Positions 19,756 to 30,800 of a stretch of DNA of 64,000 nucleotides are shown here, piece after piece (the stretch's first letter is position 1; each line of letters starts with the position of its first letter). Source of the DNA: Agrypnia vestita (taxonomy: Eukaryota > Arthropoda > Insecta > Trichoptera > Phryganeidae). The DNA is taken from contig JADDOH010000306.1 in assembly GCA_016648135.1 (NCBI GenBank), positions 434,001 to 498,000 on the forward strand. Reading direction: 5' to 3'. The position numbers were made by a program, and so were the translations under genes. The notes beneath the pieces are model-generated. The model worked only from the letters and a program-made list of their open reading frames with translations. It searched no databases and was not told the origin of the DNA.

Positions 19756-19865
19756 GGCGTCGTGGGCATGACACTGGCTTCTCAAAGCTCGGATTCCGGA
19801 TTCGATTCCCGCCCCCCGTGATTTAATATAAATCTATGTTACTTAATTACCAGACCCGTAATTCC
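19756..19865 (+). mobile_element. tRNA-derived SINE (family A relative), plus strand, copy 1
   Basis: GGCGTCGTGGGCATGACACT, then a B-box in GGATTCGATTCCC (about 19799-19811), then AATATAAATCTATGTTACTT. It stands head to head with 19549-19712, only 43 bases away. Copy 2 at about 31686-31795. Confidence 0.65.
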
Positions 19866-19924
19866 CTAGCAGACGAAAATAATAATACTTGAGTGGCAAG
19901 GCTGGTTTAGAAAATCACACTAGT

Positions 19925-20185
19925 TAACTATCACGCCGTTTCTCTGCAGGGGTAGACAAAGAAAATAGAACGCCATGTTTTTCTAACTTGTCTTGCCACA
20001 CCGATTTTGCTTCGGCTACATTCATATATCTCCTTATGCATGCTCTTCAGTTGTTGAAGCTTTTATTAGGGCCATCCTTCAATATTTGTTGTATCTGATC
20101 ATGCCAGGTCTTTTTTCTGACGCCCTCTGTTCCTGCTGCCTTCAACACACCTTTGATTTTCCGGCATTCACTTTCCAAACATTAT
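19925..20185 (-). pseudogene. Non-LTR RT C-terminal remnant, copy 1
   Basis: The minus strand reads GVRKKTWHDQIQQILKDGPN, a stop, RACIRRYMNVAEAKSVW and, after decay, PAEKRR. WHDQI..IL.DG...S..NRRACMRRYMNV is shared with the remnants at 42870-43150 and 47585-47945. Copy 2 at 31855-32115. Confidence 0.7.
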
Positions 20186-20272
20186 TTATATACTTTGTTT
20201 CTGTGTTATATGCCGATTATTTGCGTGCTATATACCAGAAATTCTCAAAAAAGAAAATGTCTCGAAGTAGAA

Positions 20273-20566
20273 CCCTAATTGAAGTTTATCGAGAAATCAC
20301 AGTTACGGTGGCTGGGACGTATCTTGCGGATTTCGGCAGATAGACTGCCAAAGCGGATATTCCAGGCAAGACCAGAAGGCAGAAGACCAAGGGGCCGTCC
20401 TAGGAGGAACTGGCGGAAACGGGTGGAGGACTGTTGCGAAACGAGGTTGCAACTAAATTGGACTGACGTGCAGAACGAAGCCCAAGATAAAAAAAAGTCG
20501 GAACTTTATATGCAGTGTGGGGACACCGACCCTTTAGGATAAGGGGTGGAAGAAGAAGAAGAAGAA
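20273..20566 (+). pseudogene. Non-LTR RT C-terminal fragment with GAA tail, copy 1
   Basis: Frame 20279-20542 reads MKFIEKSQLRWLGRILRISA, then DRLPKRIFQARPEGRRPRGR, PRRNWRKRVEDC and ends DTDPLG. LRW.GH..R....R.P...F......G.R..GRPR..W...V is a hallmark of insect non-LTR polymerases. GAAGAAGAAGAAGAAGG follows as tail. The frame is open to the stop. Copy 2 (32203-32495) has lost one A (CAACTAAATTGG to CAACTAATTGG) and shifts frame. Confidence 0.75.
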
Positions 20567-20654
20567 GGTATATATATACCTATTATTTAACCGTTCAAAA
20601 TTATTATACAGTGATATTTATTGTAATTTCTGATAATAATGATAATAATGATAA

Positions 20655-20815
20655 TAATGGATAATAACGAATCCCGGTAGCAGCCAAATATTTTTTCGTT
20701 GATTTTATTTTTCTGTATGTCTTTCTAATTCATTAATAAATTTGGTTTTAAATTTCACACAACTTTGTTCTGAAAAATTTTAACTTCACAATAAGAATGT
20801 GTTCTAGCATACAAT
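20655..20815 (+). mobile_element. SINE family B, mostly body and tail, copy 1
   Basis: CGAATCCCGGTAGCAGCC is the last part of the tRNA-like head. The body ATTTTTTCGTTGATTTTATT and the tail CAACTTTGTTCTGAAAAA, TTCACAATAAGAATGTG follow. It is preceded by (GATAAT)n. Copy 2 at 32588-32735 carries two fewer GATAAT units (20634-20660 versus 32561-32582). Confidence 0.7.
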
Positions 20816-21056
20816 ATATCAGTGTTGTATCAAATGTGTCCAAAAATTAAAAATGAATTAAAACGGCTAATTCTGGCGTCCCCTAGCGGCAGTTACACAA
20901 AGTAATTAGTGCCTACCGTACCAGAAAAAGTGGATTGCCCTAATATATTATTTGAGATCTGCTTTTGCAAGCTCAAAGCTATGTTTAAAATTTATTTACG
21001 TGATTGAATCAAGTTTACGTTTAGTCTAACATATAATTTGGCCAGTAATCGTCTAG

Positions 21057-23455
21057 TGATAGTAATTTAGGACCCCTCGATGTGACGCGGTTACCCAGTA
21101 CTTTTGGTAGCGTAGCAGAAGAAATGCCATTGTATTCATACGAGGTGAAACTAACCTAACATTATTAACGCGCAACATGAGCCGGACTCAAAACGACGAT
21201 CGATTGAACAGACTAACAAAATCGCCTTTCATGGCGGCGCATCCGTCATTTCCTCGCATCCGGTAGCGGCGTCGCGAACATAAATATGTCTACGTAGATT
21301 TTTCGCCTAGAACGATGCCGCCTGGTTACCGAGGTCTCATATTAGCACCTGTGGACGGATTCCACGGCTGAGTGCGGGGTCACGATTACGATGGAATATT
21401 CAGATAGATAAATACCACTTGCGAAATACAGCCTAGGGCGCTCTGAGTATAACTTGGTATCCGCATAATACAACCGACGGTACATAATAGGAACTTAGCG
21501 CTAATATTGCGCAACAACACGCAATATCTATTTTTATTACGTATTTTTTTTTAATGCAATAGTATACTGGATCTGCCGGTCATCCAGATTAGATAAATCA
21601 CGGTCGATTAATACACGGTTATACTTATTAAACACACACACAATACTCAAAATGCAAATTAACGGCTGGGTTCTCCAGAATACATACATACAATGCTTAC
21701 AACTGGCGCGATCGGTGGTCTTCGGCCCGATTTATCTGTTCATGGTATATAGTGGAAAGAGTAAACATATATTCATAACAACTAGGCGCAACAGAGGCTC
21801 GGGGCAAGCTTTGTCTGACATTATCACAGCCCGAGATTCTAAATCGAAATTTTCGATTCTTTCATAAGTCATATTTTATAAGAGTCAAGTTGATTCTGAT
21901 TTTACTTTTACGTAGATTTTAGGTTACCCTCCTCTAAGGAAGGGGGTACAGCCCCATCGACAACGCTGTACCCGGTAGCTACCACCTGTGTAATTAATAG
22001 CTTCCCATGCTAATCTGCAGACCAAGATCAAGCCGAGACTCTATTGCTCCTGCTGGAATCCTCCGAAGTCCTCGCCTCCCGGCGACAAACATATCAGGAA
22101 GAAATCCCGCGTCTGATATTAAGGTTTGTATATTGTCCCGCGGGGCAGTCAAATTGACTGGTGTATATGATGAGGATCCCACGTTGCGGCTACATGAGCC
22201 GGAGTATTATGATGTTTACTGCTGATTAAAGGGCTGAATGAACTAACTGGGTGACTGGAAAAGACTCTTCCTTGAGCGCGTCAGTCAGAGCCATGTTAGC
22301 ATCGCCAATTATAGTTGATGTGAATGATCCCACGGTGTAGTCTTATTGACTAGAGATATTAAATGATGGTAAATCAGCATGTTTATTACAGTTGATTGTG
22401 TAATTCCTGATATGTTTCTCGCTGGCCGGGAAAGGAGAACCCCGAAGGTCTCTGTATACAGCAAGTTAGAAAAGGTGGTGAATGATGAGTATGAAGGTGT
22501 TAGTAATGCCATCGCGCTCCTGAATGCGGTCCCGATCATAAAAGTTGATTGTTAAACTGCTAACAGATCTCGTTCATTAAAGCGGTCCCGAGCACAGTAT
22601 TGATTGTCGAACTGCTACCTGCATCTTATAATTTCTCGTTCATGAGGAACGTCCTATCTCGTCCTTGAGTACGGAGTTAACATTCACAACATTCATAAAC
22701 AGAGCCCGAGCTCGTCGCACCAAGGGGCCCGAAAAGACGTGAGAGGTTCTTCCCCTTAGATCTTTGAGGGTCGCCGCTCCAGGACCTTCAGACCATCCTG
22801 TAATTCTTGGCTTTAAAACCCTGTCTTAACCGGGTAGATACAGTTAAGATGGCCCTACCTAGTCCCAAATCTAAGATGTCTCTCTAATCTAATCAGACTC
22901 CATAGCCGAGAACGCGCGCTCCGACATTCGACCCTGTCTTATGTATGGTTGCTTATGGCACGCGAGTAAATCTAACTTCATCTTTTTCCACAATCGAAAT
23001 TCAGCCTCCCAAGATCACGGGGCGTGAAAGACGTACGGCTCCTCGCCTCCCGACCATGAAGAGACGAACTTCCCCATTCGGTTCTCGTTCATTATCCCAT
23101 TTATAATCCCCGCGTGCCTAACCTTAAGAGTCTAGCGCCGGTAATAAGATCTCATTATGCTACGTTGGAAGTTAATATTGCACAACCGGGCGAAATACCT
23201 ACTTTCCGCGAACCTATTCAATTTGTAAAACGCAATAATATGTATTTATATATGTTAGTAAAACGTTTGAAATGCAGAACGCACGTATAATGACCTCGCT
23301 TGTATCCTAAAGATAATTAAGAAATAATTCCGACGTCACGTCCCGACAAGTACCAACTTGTTACCGCGTCCGCTACCGTCGAACTCTGAACCCACGTAAT
23401 GAAATGAATAGTGACCTTGTGACAATGACAAATTATATAGCACGAACATTCCATT
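21057..23455. other. GC-richer block of unknown identity, copy 2
   Basis: Near-exact repeat of 8740-11140. Visible differences are single substitutions (for example CTCACATCC to CTCGCATCC near 21255) and a small indel near 22678. None reveals a conserved frame. Confidence 0.4.
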
Positions 23456-23503
23456 TGATACACATAAGAAAATAAAGAATAAATAATATAAAAGGTTCTT
23501 ATC

Positions 23504-23669
23504 TTATTTCTGTAGTTGGTCTGCTTCTGAGATGGCATCCTGATCCGAAGTAATATAGCGGGTCCTCTCCAAAGTTGACATCGCCTGTGCAGCCTCCACT
23601 TTCCTTCCATCGAGAATGCTGCTCGTTAGTACAAAATTTCCGCGATCCTTAGCTGAAGACCGACTGTAT
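23504..23669 (-). CDS. Candidate 3'-terminal exon of an unidentified protein, copy 2
   Basis: Same exon as 11181-11346: acceptor-like TTTAG, one phase base, 54 codons, TAA. The end reads EADQLQK in place of EADQLLK. Length and frame are unchanged, whereas copies of decayed transposon frames in this duplication have picked up frameshifts. A frame at 23317-23610 overlapping it on the same strand is out of phase and spurious. Confidence 0.4.
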
Positions 23670-24379
23670 CTAAATTAATTATTTCTATACAATATATACA
23701 ATTCGAAACACGTCTTTATAAGAACTTGATAGGAACAAATCGTGTTTAAAACGATTGCCCAATGATACGCAATACAAACATGTACCTTGTCCAATAATCT
23801 CACATCCGTGTTTTAATAAAATAAATATAAAATCCAGATTCATTTTTAAAATATATTATTTGTAGGAAACTTCTCGCACGATCTGAATTTATATCACACT
23901 GACAATCGAGATATCAAAACCACATAAATACTCCGATCTCAATTATCCCCAAAATAATACAAATCATATAGAAATCCGTGTATTCAATCGCCAGTATAGA
24001 TAACATAGCATTCTTTTGCATAAAGATACATCCGCCCTGAAGAATCTCTCGTACATTCCGAACCTCGCGACATTAAATATACATAATTATTCTGAATTTC
24101 AAATCCCACAAACAAACACGAAACACCCTTCGTCAGTAAAATATTCCATTTTAAAGCCTTTATATCTTTGGTAATATATGAATATCAAATTTAAATGATT
24201 TTACATATGGACAGCGACGGAATTAAATATTTCATAAGCGTTATGCAATAATAGGCAAATATCGTTACAGGTTGTTGCGGACACGATCTTTCCAGATACT
24301 GATTTTGGCGGACATTGATTATTCCGAACTATATTCCGGACAAAATAATATTACCTAACCAACAATATTTTAAAAAGAT

Positions 24380-24905
24380 TAACCTTCATCTGTTTAGTGG
24401 TGTAAAATACTTGGTTACTAATATTTTTCAATGTTTAATTTCAAACTAGGGTTAAAGAACACATCAAAGCTTTAACTAGCAATGTTGAGTCTGATTTTGC
24501 AAAACATTTAATTGAATATGACCATACATTTAATATTAATACAGGTTTAAAAATTTTACACGTTAGTTATAAGATCCCACAAATAAATAATCTAGAAATA
24601 CTTGAAATTAGGAAAAATGTGAATATTAATTCAAATATAATAAATACAGACAAAATTTTTGCATAACCCACTATTGAATATTTTTCCACTTAAATCCTCT
24701 TCACATGACATTCCATAATAATTAACACCTCTGACCCCCCCCCCCCCTCCCCTCACCCACCCTTCACCGTAACACATTTGCACGGTTTAACTTTTTCAAA
24801 TTTTAGTACACCAACAATCCTGAAGAAGAGAACATTGTCTCGAAATATGTAGATTGTTTAATCTAATAAAGTGGTGAAAACAAAGTGATTTGTGTTTTAT
24901 TTTAA
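24380..24905 (+). mobile_element. Penelope-like element, 3' end, copy 2
   Basis: Equivalent of 12065-12580. It has lost one A in the AAAAG run near 24456, breaking the frame, but keeps 12 bases (TGTTGAGTCTGA) that copy 1 lost, reading SNVESDFAKHL. So each copy is broken differently and the ancestor was more complete. The hammerhead-like core CTGAAGA is at 24820-24826, with the same stem and tail as copy 1. The C run is 13 long here. Confidence 0.7.
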
Positions 24906-25341
24906 TTTCAAAACCTTTAATATGACGGGCAAATAGGTTAGTGACCATAATAAAAACAGTACTAATCGTCAACAGAAACGGAGTGGCCTGCGTCAGTCAG
25001 GGCTGAATCACGAGTTTATCAGTCTAGTGTAAGCGTGCACTGATTAGAGTCATTATGTTTTACACAAAAGACTCGACACGATAACGTTGTGCAAACTAGT
25101 AAGTAGGGCTCAACAATCGAAAAAATGACATTACTTATAGAAAATATAGCATATTCAATTTTACGCTTTCCATACTGAAGCATTCCATAGTATTATTATT
25201 ATTTTAGAACTTTGAAATTGCTTATATATGTGTATGTGTATTCGTTGTCGTATTTTTATTGTACATATTATTATTTTCAGAATATTTTGAGTTTGTTCAA
25301 ATCTTTCAGAACAGTGCTGGATTTATGTCACAGAGACATTA

Positions 25342-25443
25342 TTAATCAATTAGTGTATATTATAGATATCTCACAGAGACGAAACTGTATTAATTATGGG
25401 AAAGTAGGTATAGAAGTCATTTGGGTGTAACAGGACTTATGAC
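25342..25443 (+). mobile_element. Left arm only of the foldback MITE (truncated by deletion)
   Basis: AATTAGTGTATATTATAGA and GTCATTTGGGTGTAAC as in 13014-13110, then an abrupt switch at GGACTTATGAC to TACGGGCGGGCC, which in copy 1 lies 1002 bp further on. A foldback missing its second arm shows that copy 2 lost sequence, rather than copy 1 gaining it. Confidence 0.8.
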
Positions 25444-25528
25444 TACGGGCGGGCCTCCTCGTCGCCACTATTTACCGTCCGCCTTGCCGTGTAGTCGAGT
25501 TTACATATACCAATAAACGTTTTAATCA

Positions 25529-25531
<3 letters not shown>

Positions 25532-25574
<43 letters not shown>

Positions 25575-25743
25575 AGAGATGTGAACATGGAATACGTGTC
25601 ACATCAATATTCTTACTATTTTCAAACTAAGCTAAACGCTTGTACTATGAAAATAGGACTAACTTGCTAGTCTGGAGTGAGGTTCGAACCCGCAACCTTT
25701 GGATCACGAGGCCAGTGTCCTAACCACAAGACCAACAAGCTAC
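25532..25743 (-). mobile_element. tRNA-derived SINE (family D), intact, with long polyA
   Basis: On the minus strand: AGTAGCTTGTTGGTCTTGTG, A-box-like TTGTGGTTAGGACACTGG, B-box GGTTCGAACC (25682-25691), a body of about 90 bases, and a polyA of about 39. It is flanked by TCATCT (25526-25531 and 25744-25749), and the empty site is present in copy 1 (AATCATCTATTAC, near 14190). The long pure polyA and perfect TSD mark a young insertion made after the duplication or haplotype split. A degenerate relative is at 58680-58848. Confidence 0.9.
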
Positions 25744-25802
25744 TCATCTATTACTATAACTCAGTTCATCACGGATGACACAGCCTCGGTGATACTACAG
25801 TT

Positions 25803-26055
25803 ACAGCAGATTCCCGATTATCCGGGTTCTGTTTAACCGGGATGTGAATTATTCGGGACGATGTCATATCGAAAATTATTTTTTAAAATGTAAATGTTGC
25901 ACATTGCTCATGTGACTGTTCGTTTAATTCAGTTGTCATTGTCACTTCATTACAAAAGAGTGCACATTTTAGTTACAATGCTTTTGGATTAACCTGGAAA
26001 TCGAGTACAGGGGATTTCTTTCACCCTCAATCTGGGATAATCGAGAGTCTACTGT
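25803..26055. mobile_element. pogo-like MITE, copy 2
   Basis: Equivalent of 14254-14506 with one visible change in the right end (ATCGGGAG to ATCGAGAG). Confidence 0.75.
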
Positions 26056-26358
26056 TTTTAGTTAGAGATGATAAGTCATCTCAGAATTCGTTTATTTATA
26101 CGAAGAACTAAATACATATTCGTAAACCGAAAATTCTCTCCAAAATCGGGTCGGTCATTAATCATAACACACTATTTTGTAGTTCCAAGTAAAAATGATT
26201 TGAACAATTAGTAAAAGAATTCGATACAGAGGCCGACAAAGGTCTGAGTTGACTTCCCAGGGCGACAATTGACGGGGCCTGCGGCGCCGCAGCACGTGTG
26301 GCGAGCCACGTGGGGTGGCCGGCTCGCCCCGCTCTTGGTTTATTATATAGCACAATCC

Positions 26359-26424
26359 TTAGAGTATATACAATACAAGGATTGTATACTTAGAGTATAT
26401 ACAATCCATTGTATATACTCTAAG
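26359..26424. mobile_element. 66-bp palindromic insertion with 9-bp TSD
   Basis: Flanked by GCACAATCC at 26350-26358 and 26425-26433. The empty site is in copy 1 (TAGCACAATCCTAGAACTGG near 14800). The insert starts TTAGAGTATATACAAT and ends ATTGTATATACTCTAAG, terminal inverted repeats of 16 bp, with a second TTAGAGTATATACAAT inside. A 9-bp TSD would fit Mutator-like elements, but the insert is tiny and has no known family signature. Confidence 0.75.
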
Positions 26425-26514
26425 GCACAATCCCAGAACTGGCGCTCGGTAAAGGAAGTCCGTTTGTCGCGCTCACAAGTTTTTATATTGGTCCCGTCAA
26501 AAATGAAGGAACTT

Positions 26515-26685
26515 TGGTTCGCGTCTTTGCTAAGCCCTAGTATATACTTATGGCATCCTTTTGGCGCTCCACGGAGAGGCCAATGTGCGTTGAACGGCCG
26601 GTTCGGGCTTGCTGGCCCGTGGTTCAGGCCCCATCTCCGGCCGTTTAATTTCGCTTTTTAGCCGTAAATTCGATAATGTTTGATT
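26515..26685 (+). mobile_element. SINE-like element (family C), copy 2
   Basis: Same as 14895-15065, minus five bases (GAGGCCGTAGCAATG to GAGGCCAATG). Confidence 0.5.
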
Positions 26686-26737
26686 GTGAAGATTTTACAC
26701 TATTTTGGAATTTGTATTATTGTTATTTTATATGTAC

Positions 26738-27093
26738 GAGTACTTAGGTGCACGGGTGAACGAGAACCGGAATCCATCTAAAGGAGTAAAAGCTCGAATA
26801 GAGATGGCAAGAAGTGTATTTCTCAGAATGAGATCGTTATTTTCTAACCGTGACCTAAGCCTACACTTTAAAATGCGCATGGTTCGGTGTTATATTTTTG
26901 CCATTCTCTTTTTTGGGGTGGAGTCATGGACCCTAAACCAAGACCTAATCCGCAAAGTCGAGGCTTTTGAAATATGGATCTATAGACGCGTATTAAAAGT
27001 TTCCTGGGTGGATAGAGTGACGAATGACGAAGTCATCCGCCGTATGGAAAGAGGATTCATCACGTTAAAATTGACGATGTGTACAATGTTACG
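26738..27093 (+). pseudogene. RTE-like non-LTR RT fragment, copy 2 (longer open frame)
   Basis: Continuous frame: EYLGARVNENRNPSKGVKAR, IEMARSVFLRMRSLFSNRDL, YIFAILFFGVESWTLNQDLI, RKVEAFEIWIYRRVLKVSWV and DRVTNDEVIRRMERG. GVE.WTL......K.EAFE.W.YRR.L...W.D.VTN.EV is the core post-RT block of RTE-like elements. It ends where the TATAGGTCTTT foldback (27094) begins. A related piece is at 37425-38081. Confidence 0.8.
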
Positions 27094-27863
27094 TATAGGT
27101 CTTTTCATATATACAGGGTTATTTGGAAAACATTAAAAACCTCGCAGGACTATATTCCTGCCTTGATTATGAGTCGAAAATGTTAAAGCTATCACGACCT
27201 AATATCAATAACTATGGAGATATGCGACATCAAAGTTTGCAATTTTTCAATATTCCTGAATTATTTTTTGTAAAACGTTGGACTATCGTTATAGTAACTT
27301 ATATCGAATATGTAAAATTAATTCCCTTTAATATAAGTCAAATAAAAAAATAAAAACCTTCGAATTCCAATTGGAAAACATTCCAATTGGAAAATTTTCA
27401 GGGTTTTTATCATTTTATTTCACTTGTATTAAATCGAATGAATTTTTCGTAATCGATATAAATTACTTTAATTATAGTCCAATGTTTTACAAAAAATAAG
27501 TCAGAAATATTGAAAAAAAATGCAAACTTTGATGTCGCATTTCTCCATAACTATTATGTCATGATAGCTTGAACATTTTCGACTCACAATCAAGGCAGAA
27601 ATATAGTCCTGCGAGGTTATTAATGTTTTCCAAATAACCCTGTATAAGCTTGCAATTGAGTTAGTGTGGGTACAGTGCGTAATACGCGCATTGTTTCATT
27701 GTGTTAAGTATACGGATACGAGAGGGGCGTATCCGTAAACTTGACACAACGAAACACTGTGCGTATTACGCATTACGCGTATTCATTTTATACATATAAA
27801 TGTTATTAATTACGCACTGTACCCACACTAACCCAATTGCAAGCTTATATGTAAAGACCTATA
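27094..27863. mobile_element. Foldback MITE interrupted by a second foldback, copy 2
   Basis: Outer element equivalent to 15473-15703. Its left arm is interrupted 18 bases in by the 533-bp element at 27112-27644. Confidence 0.8.
27112..27644. mobile_element. 533-bp near-perfect palindrome, Tc1/mariner-like MITE with TA TSD
   Basis: The ends TACAGGGTTATTTGGAAAAC and, inverted, the same. The TA on each side and the empty site in copy 1 (TTTTCATATAAACTTGC near 15485) fit a TA target. The two halves match over almost their whole length (AACCTCGCAGGACTATATT, GAGTCGAAAATGTT, GCGACATCAAAGTTTGC) and meet near ATTCCAATTGGAAAACATTC. It is absent from copy 1. Relatives: 39888-41094, 47990-48225, and fragments at 39690-39760 and 41590-41680. 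Confidence 0.9.
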
Positions 27864-30800
27864 ATAGCAGTCAGTACAAGTTTTTTATCATAGCGTAAAC
27901 CAAACAAATAGACCCGAAACTGCCATATAATTTAATAATAATTTGAACATTTTTCGGTACTATCTATTCAAAACGTAGAGACCATTTTATATTTTCTGGT
28001 GGAAGAATAAAAACCAGTTCATTAAAACTTGGAGAAGGAACGTCTCCAATTATCGGGCTGAGGTTTGTGAAGGAGGATTACGGGAATGAAAAATAATGGC
28101 GCCATTGACTGAATTCATTCACCACTTTTTTGTCACATCTCAAAAGAAGGATTAGTACGGGGACGGACTGCACGCAACAACCTTTGATGATTTAATAAAA
28201 AATGTTTTCTGAATATAAAGGAAGGTAATCATAACGATAACAGACAGGAATGTTCTTTTTACGAGTAGCCGTCGATTTCGCAGCTCATTTGAATGTGTTT
28301 TCGTGCAGTTGAGATGCGGCGACAGATTTTTATGTGACTAGAAGATTACAATGTTACCGGCAATGCACGCAAGACTGATAATATTATAAATAATTGTTAA
28401 TATTTTTTGGAAAATAGAAATAAAATAATATAATATATAGTTTAAGTCGATTTGATTATACGGAGGAAATAATGTCTAGAATTGGCAAATGAGAATGGAA
28501 ATTGACTGAATGTTATAGAAGAATGGTCGCTTGGCCGTCGTGTGCCAAATAGTATTTCTCGAAAATGATTTTTACGTTTGTTATACTCCTTCAAATACAC
28601 GTACATTTGCAACGAATGTTGCATGTCGCATGTTTCGATATCATTAATCTTGGAACCTAAGGAATGTGGTTTTCTTTCTTTCAAAAATAGAAACACATGA
28701 TAAATTAGAAAAGAAAAAAAGAGGAACACAAGTCATACCGAGGTGAAATACATTAGTCACGTTAAAATAAAAAACGTAAAAGGCAATGGATAGGACACAG
28801 AAAAGCAGACCATGAGACAATAAATGACCTGGAGGATATAAACAGTCTCAACGTATAAAAGAATTTATAGAAGCAGTGAGAATGAAATGGGAAAGAAACC
28901 AAAGACATTGACACTCATAGAGAAGCCTTTATTCGTCACTTATAGCCGTGGGTAAAGATGGCTGATGATAATGAGTACGATATTTTTTTAATATTCTACA
29001 TCAATCACGTGCTTTTACGTATATCACTACAGGACGACGAATGACGCTATGATAACAATGTTCCGAAAAAAACTATTTCTTGCTCCTTTGGGAAATTTTG
29101 CCTGATTCGTATGCGTTTATTTGTATGTAGACTGTATGAGTATGCCGACTGCGAATCAAAAGCCAGAAAATTTCCATCAGGCGCTATTAATGATGAAAAT
29201 GATGAAAATTGAAGTAGAAAGAACGATAAATTTGAAAATCGTAGATTATTTTTAAATTTTTTATTATTGGTGAAATATACTTGTTTGTTTGTAATTCACG
29301 GGACCTAGAGGAGAAATAAAGGAAAGAGGGGGAAGGGTTGGTTTTGGGAAGGGAGAGGGATGTTTCAGGTATACATTTAATCTGTGCACAAGAGTTACTT
29401 GCACACAAATAAAAAAAAACACTTTTTTTTTATAAAAAACTGAATTTTTACAACACTGCCTTACCGACTTCGGATTCATGTTCAGTACACGTCATTACAT
29501 TATATAATGACTTTTTTGCTAACGGAAGTATTTTGATTCAGAACCGTCACAATAAAATGAAAAAATATGAATAAATTCTGCATTTAAGGCATTGCCAGTA
29601 ACAAAAATACTTGAAAACATAGTCAATGCAGGATTCAGATTGTTACCGTCGAAATGTTTTTGTCACGTCATTGAACGGGAGGATGAAGATGTAAATGATC
29701 AACTGCTTTTGGTTTGGTGGCTAAAATTTAAAAACGCCATTTAGAAAAATCCTTGTCTGGCTCTTTTATCTTTCCCTTTTATCGTCTTCGGCTTCCGGTT
29801 CCCAAATGAGAGGCGCCACTGTGTAAGTCATGTTTTCAACATAAACTCTGAGTAATCAAAGTTATTCCCCCGGTTTTGATGCTGTGTCAAATGTTTCCTT
29901 TTCAAGTTGTGGGCGTCAGCATTCGTAAATCCGTTTGAACATTTTATCATTCTGGAAGCTGTAAAACTGGAAGACTTCCACGAAGAAGAGTATACACCTA
30001 ATGTAAACTACAAGTAAAATCGGTGGTAATTATAAACTTACATTGTCCTTTTTGACTTATGATGGTCGCCTTGCGATTGTCAACCTCTGATAGAACGCGT
30101 GGAAGAAAAAATCTTATATAATGATTAAATCTTCTTAACTACACGAATAACTTCTAACAATAATACCATATTGTTTGTAGTTGTTCACTGTTTAATGGTT
30201 CAGTTTACAACCACGCCGAGGCGTAGCTTTTATTTAATTAACTAGTTGTAACCCGTCAAAAAAGATGGTACTTTCACACGTCGGTTCCTAAAGAACAAGT
30301 ATTTATTAAAAAAAAAAGAAAAAATGCTGTAAATAAATTACAGACGTTACAAGAAGTGATGACGGACGGATAGACAACGAAATTATTATAATTGGGATAT
30401 TTGAAAATAAACAACGGATTTTCATTGTTTTTTAAAAATAAATCAAATATATTTATTAATTAAGATAAATCTAAATCTATTATCTCTATATATGGGATGC
30501 ATGTATGGAGATCTTTATAGAGTGGCTACAGGGCTTATGACCTCTATTAGCTAACTTAAGTGATCACTTTGCCCAATGAAACGTCCACAAATTTCACCGC
30601 AAGAACATCTATACACATTATCATATTTTCGAATGCTGTATACCTATATGTTTTTTAACTGTCTTCTTTAAAATATTTGAAGGGTTTTCCATAGCCATCT
30701 TTGGTCAAACATTAGTAATTCCCATAACATACTATAAATAGATGTCACCGCTAGTAAAGGTAGGTAGTCTATTTTTTTTAAAGTGGAGTATTAAATAATA

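Larger units (their letters stand above)
8624..20940 (+). repeat. Tandem segmental duplication, copy 1 (about 12.3 kb)
   Basis: Begins CTAATATATTATTTGAGATC and ends CAGAAAAAGTGGATTGCCC. The whole unit recurs head to tail at 20940-33390. By eye, identity is near complete over 8624-13110 and 17750-20940, good over 14113-15200, and poor over about 16240-17745. Copy-1-only content: bases 13111-14112 and an element at 16503-16822. Breakpoints share CTAA (8624-8627, 20940-20943, 33389-33392). Confidence 0.95.

Noticed and set aside
19993..20343. 116-codon plus-strand frame with C and F-rich sequence, copied at 31923-32273
   Set aside because: Overlaps, on the opposite strand and out of phase, two recognisable RT remnants. 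Antisense shadow.
23317..23610. 97-codon minus-strand frame beginning MEGKWRLHRRC
   Set aside because: Out of phase with the better-supported exon 23504-23669 on the same strand and absent as a full frame in copy 1.
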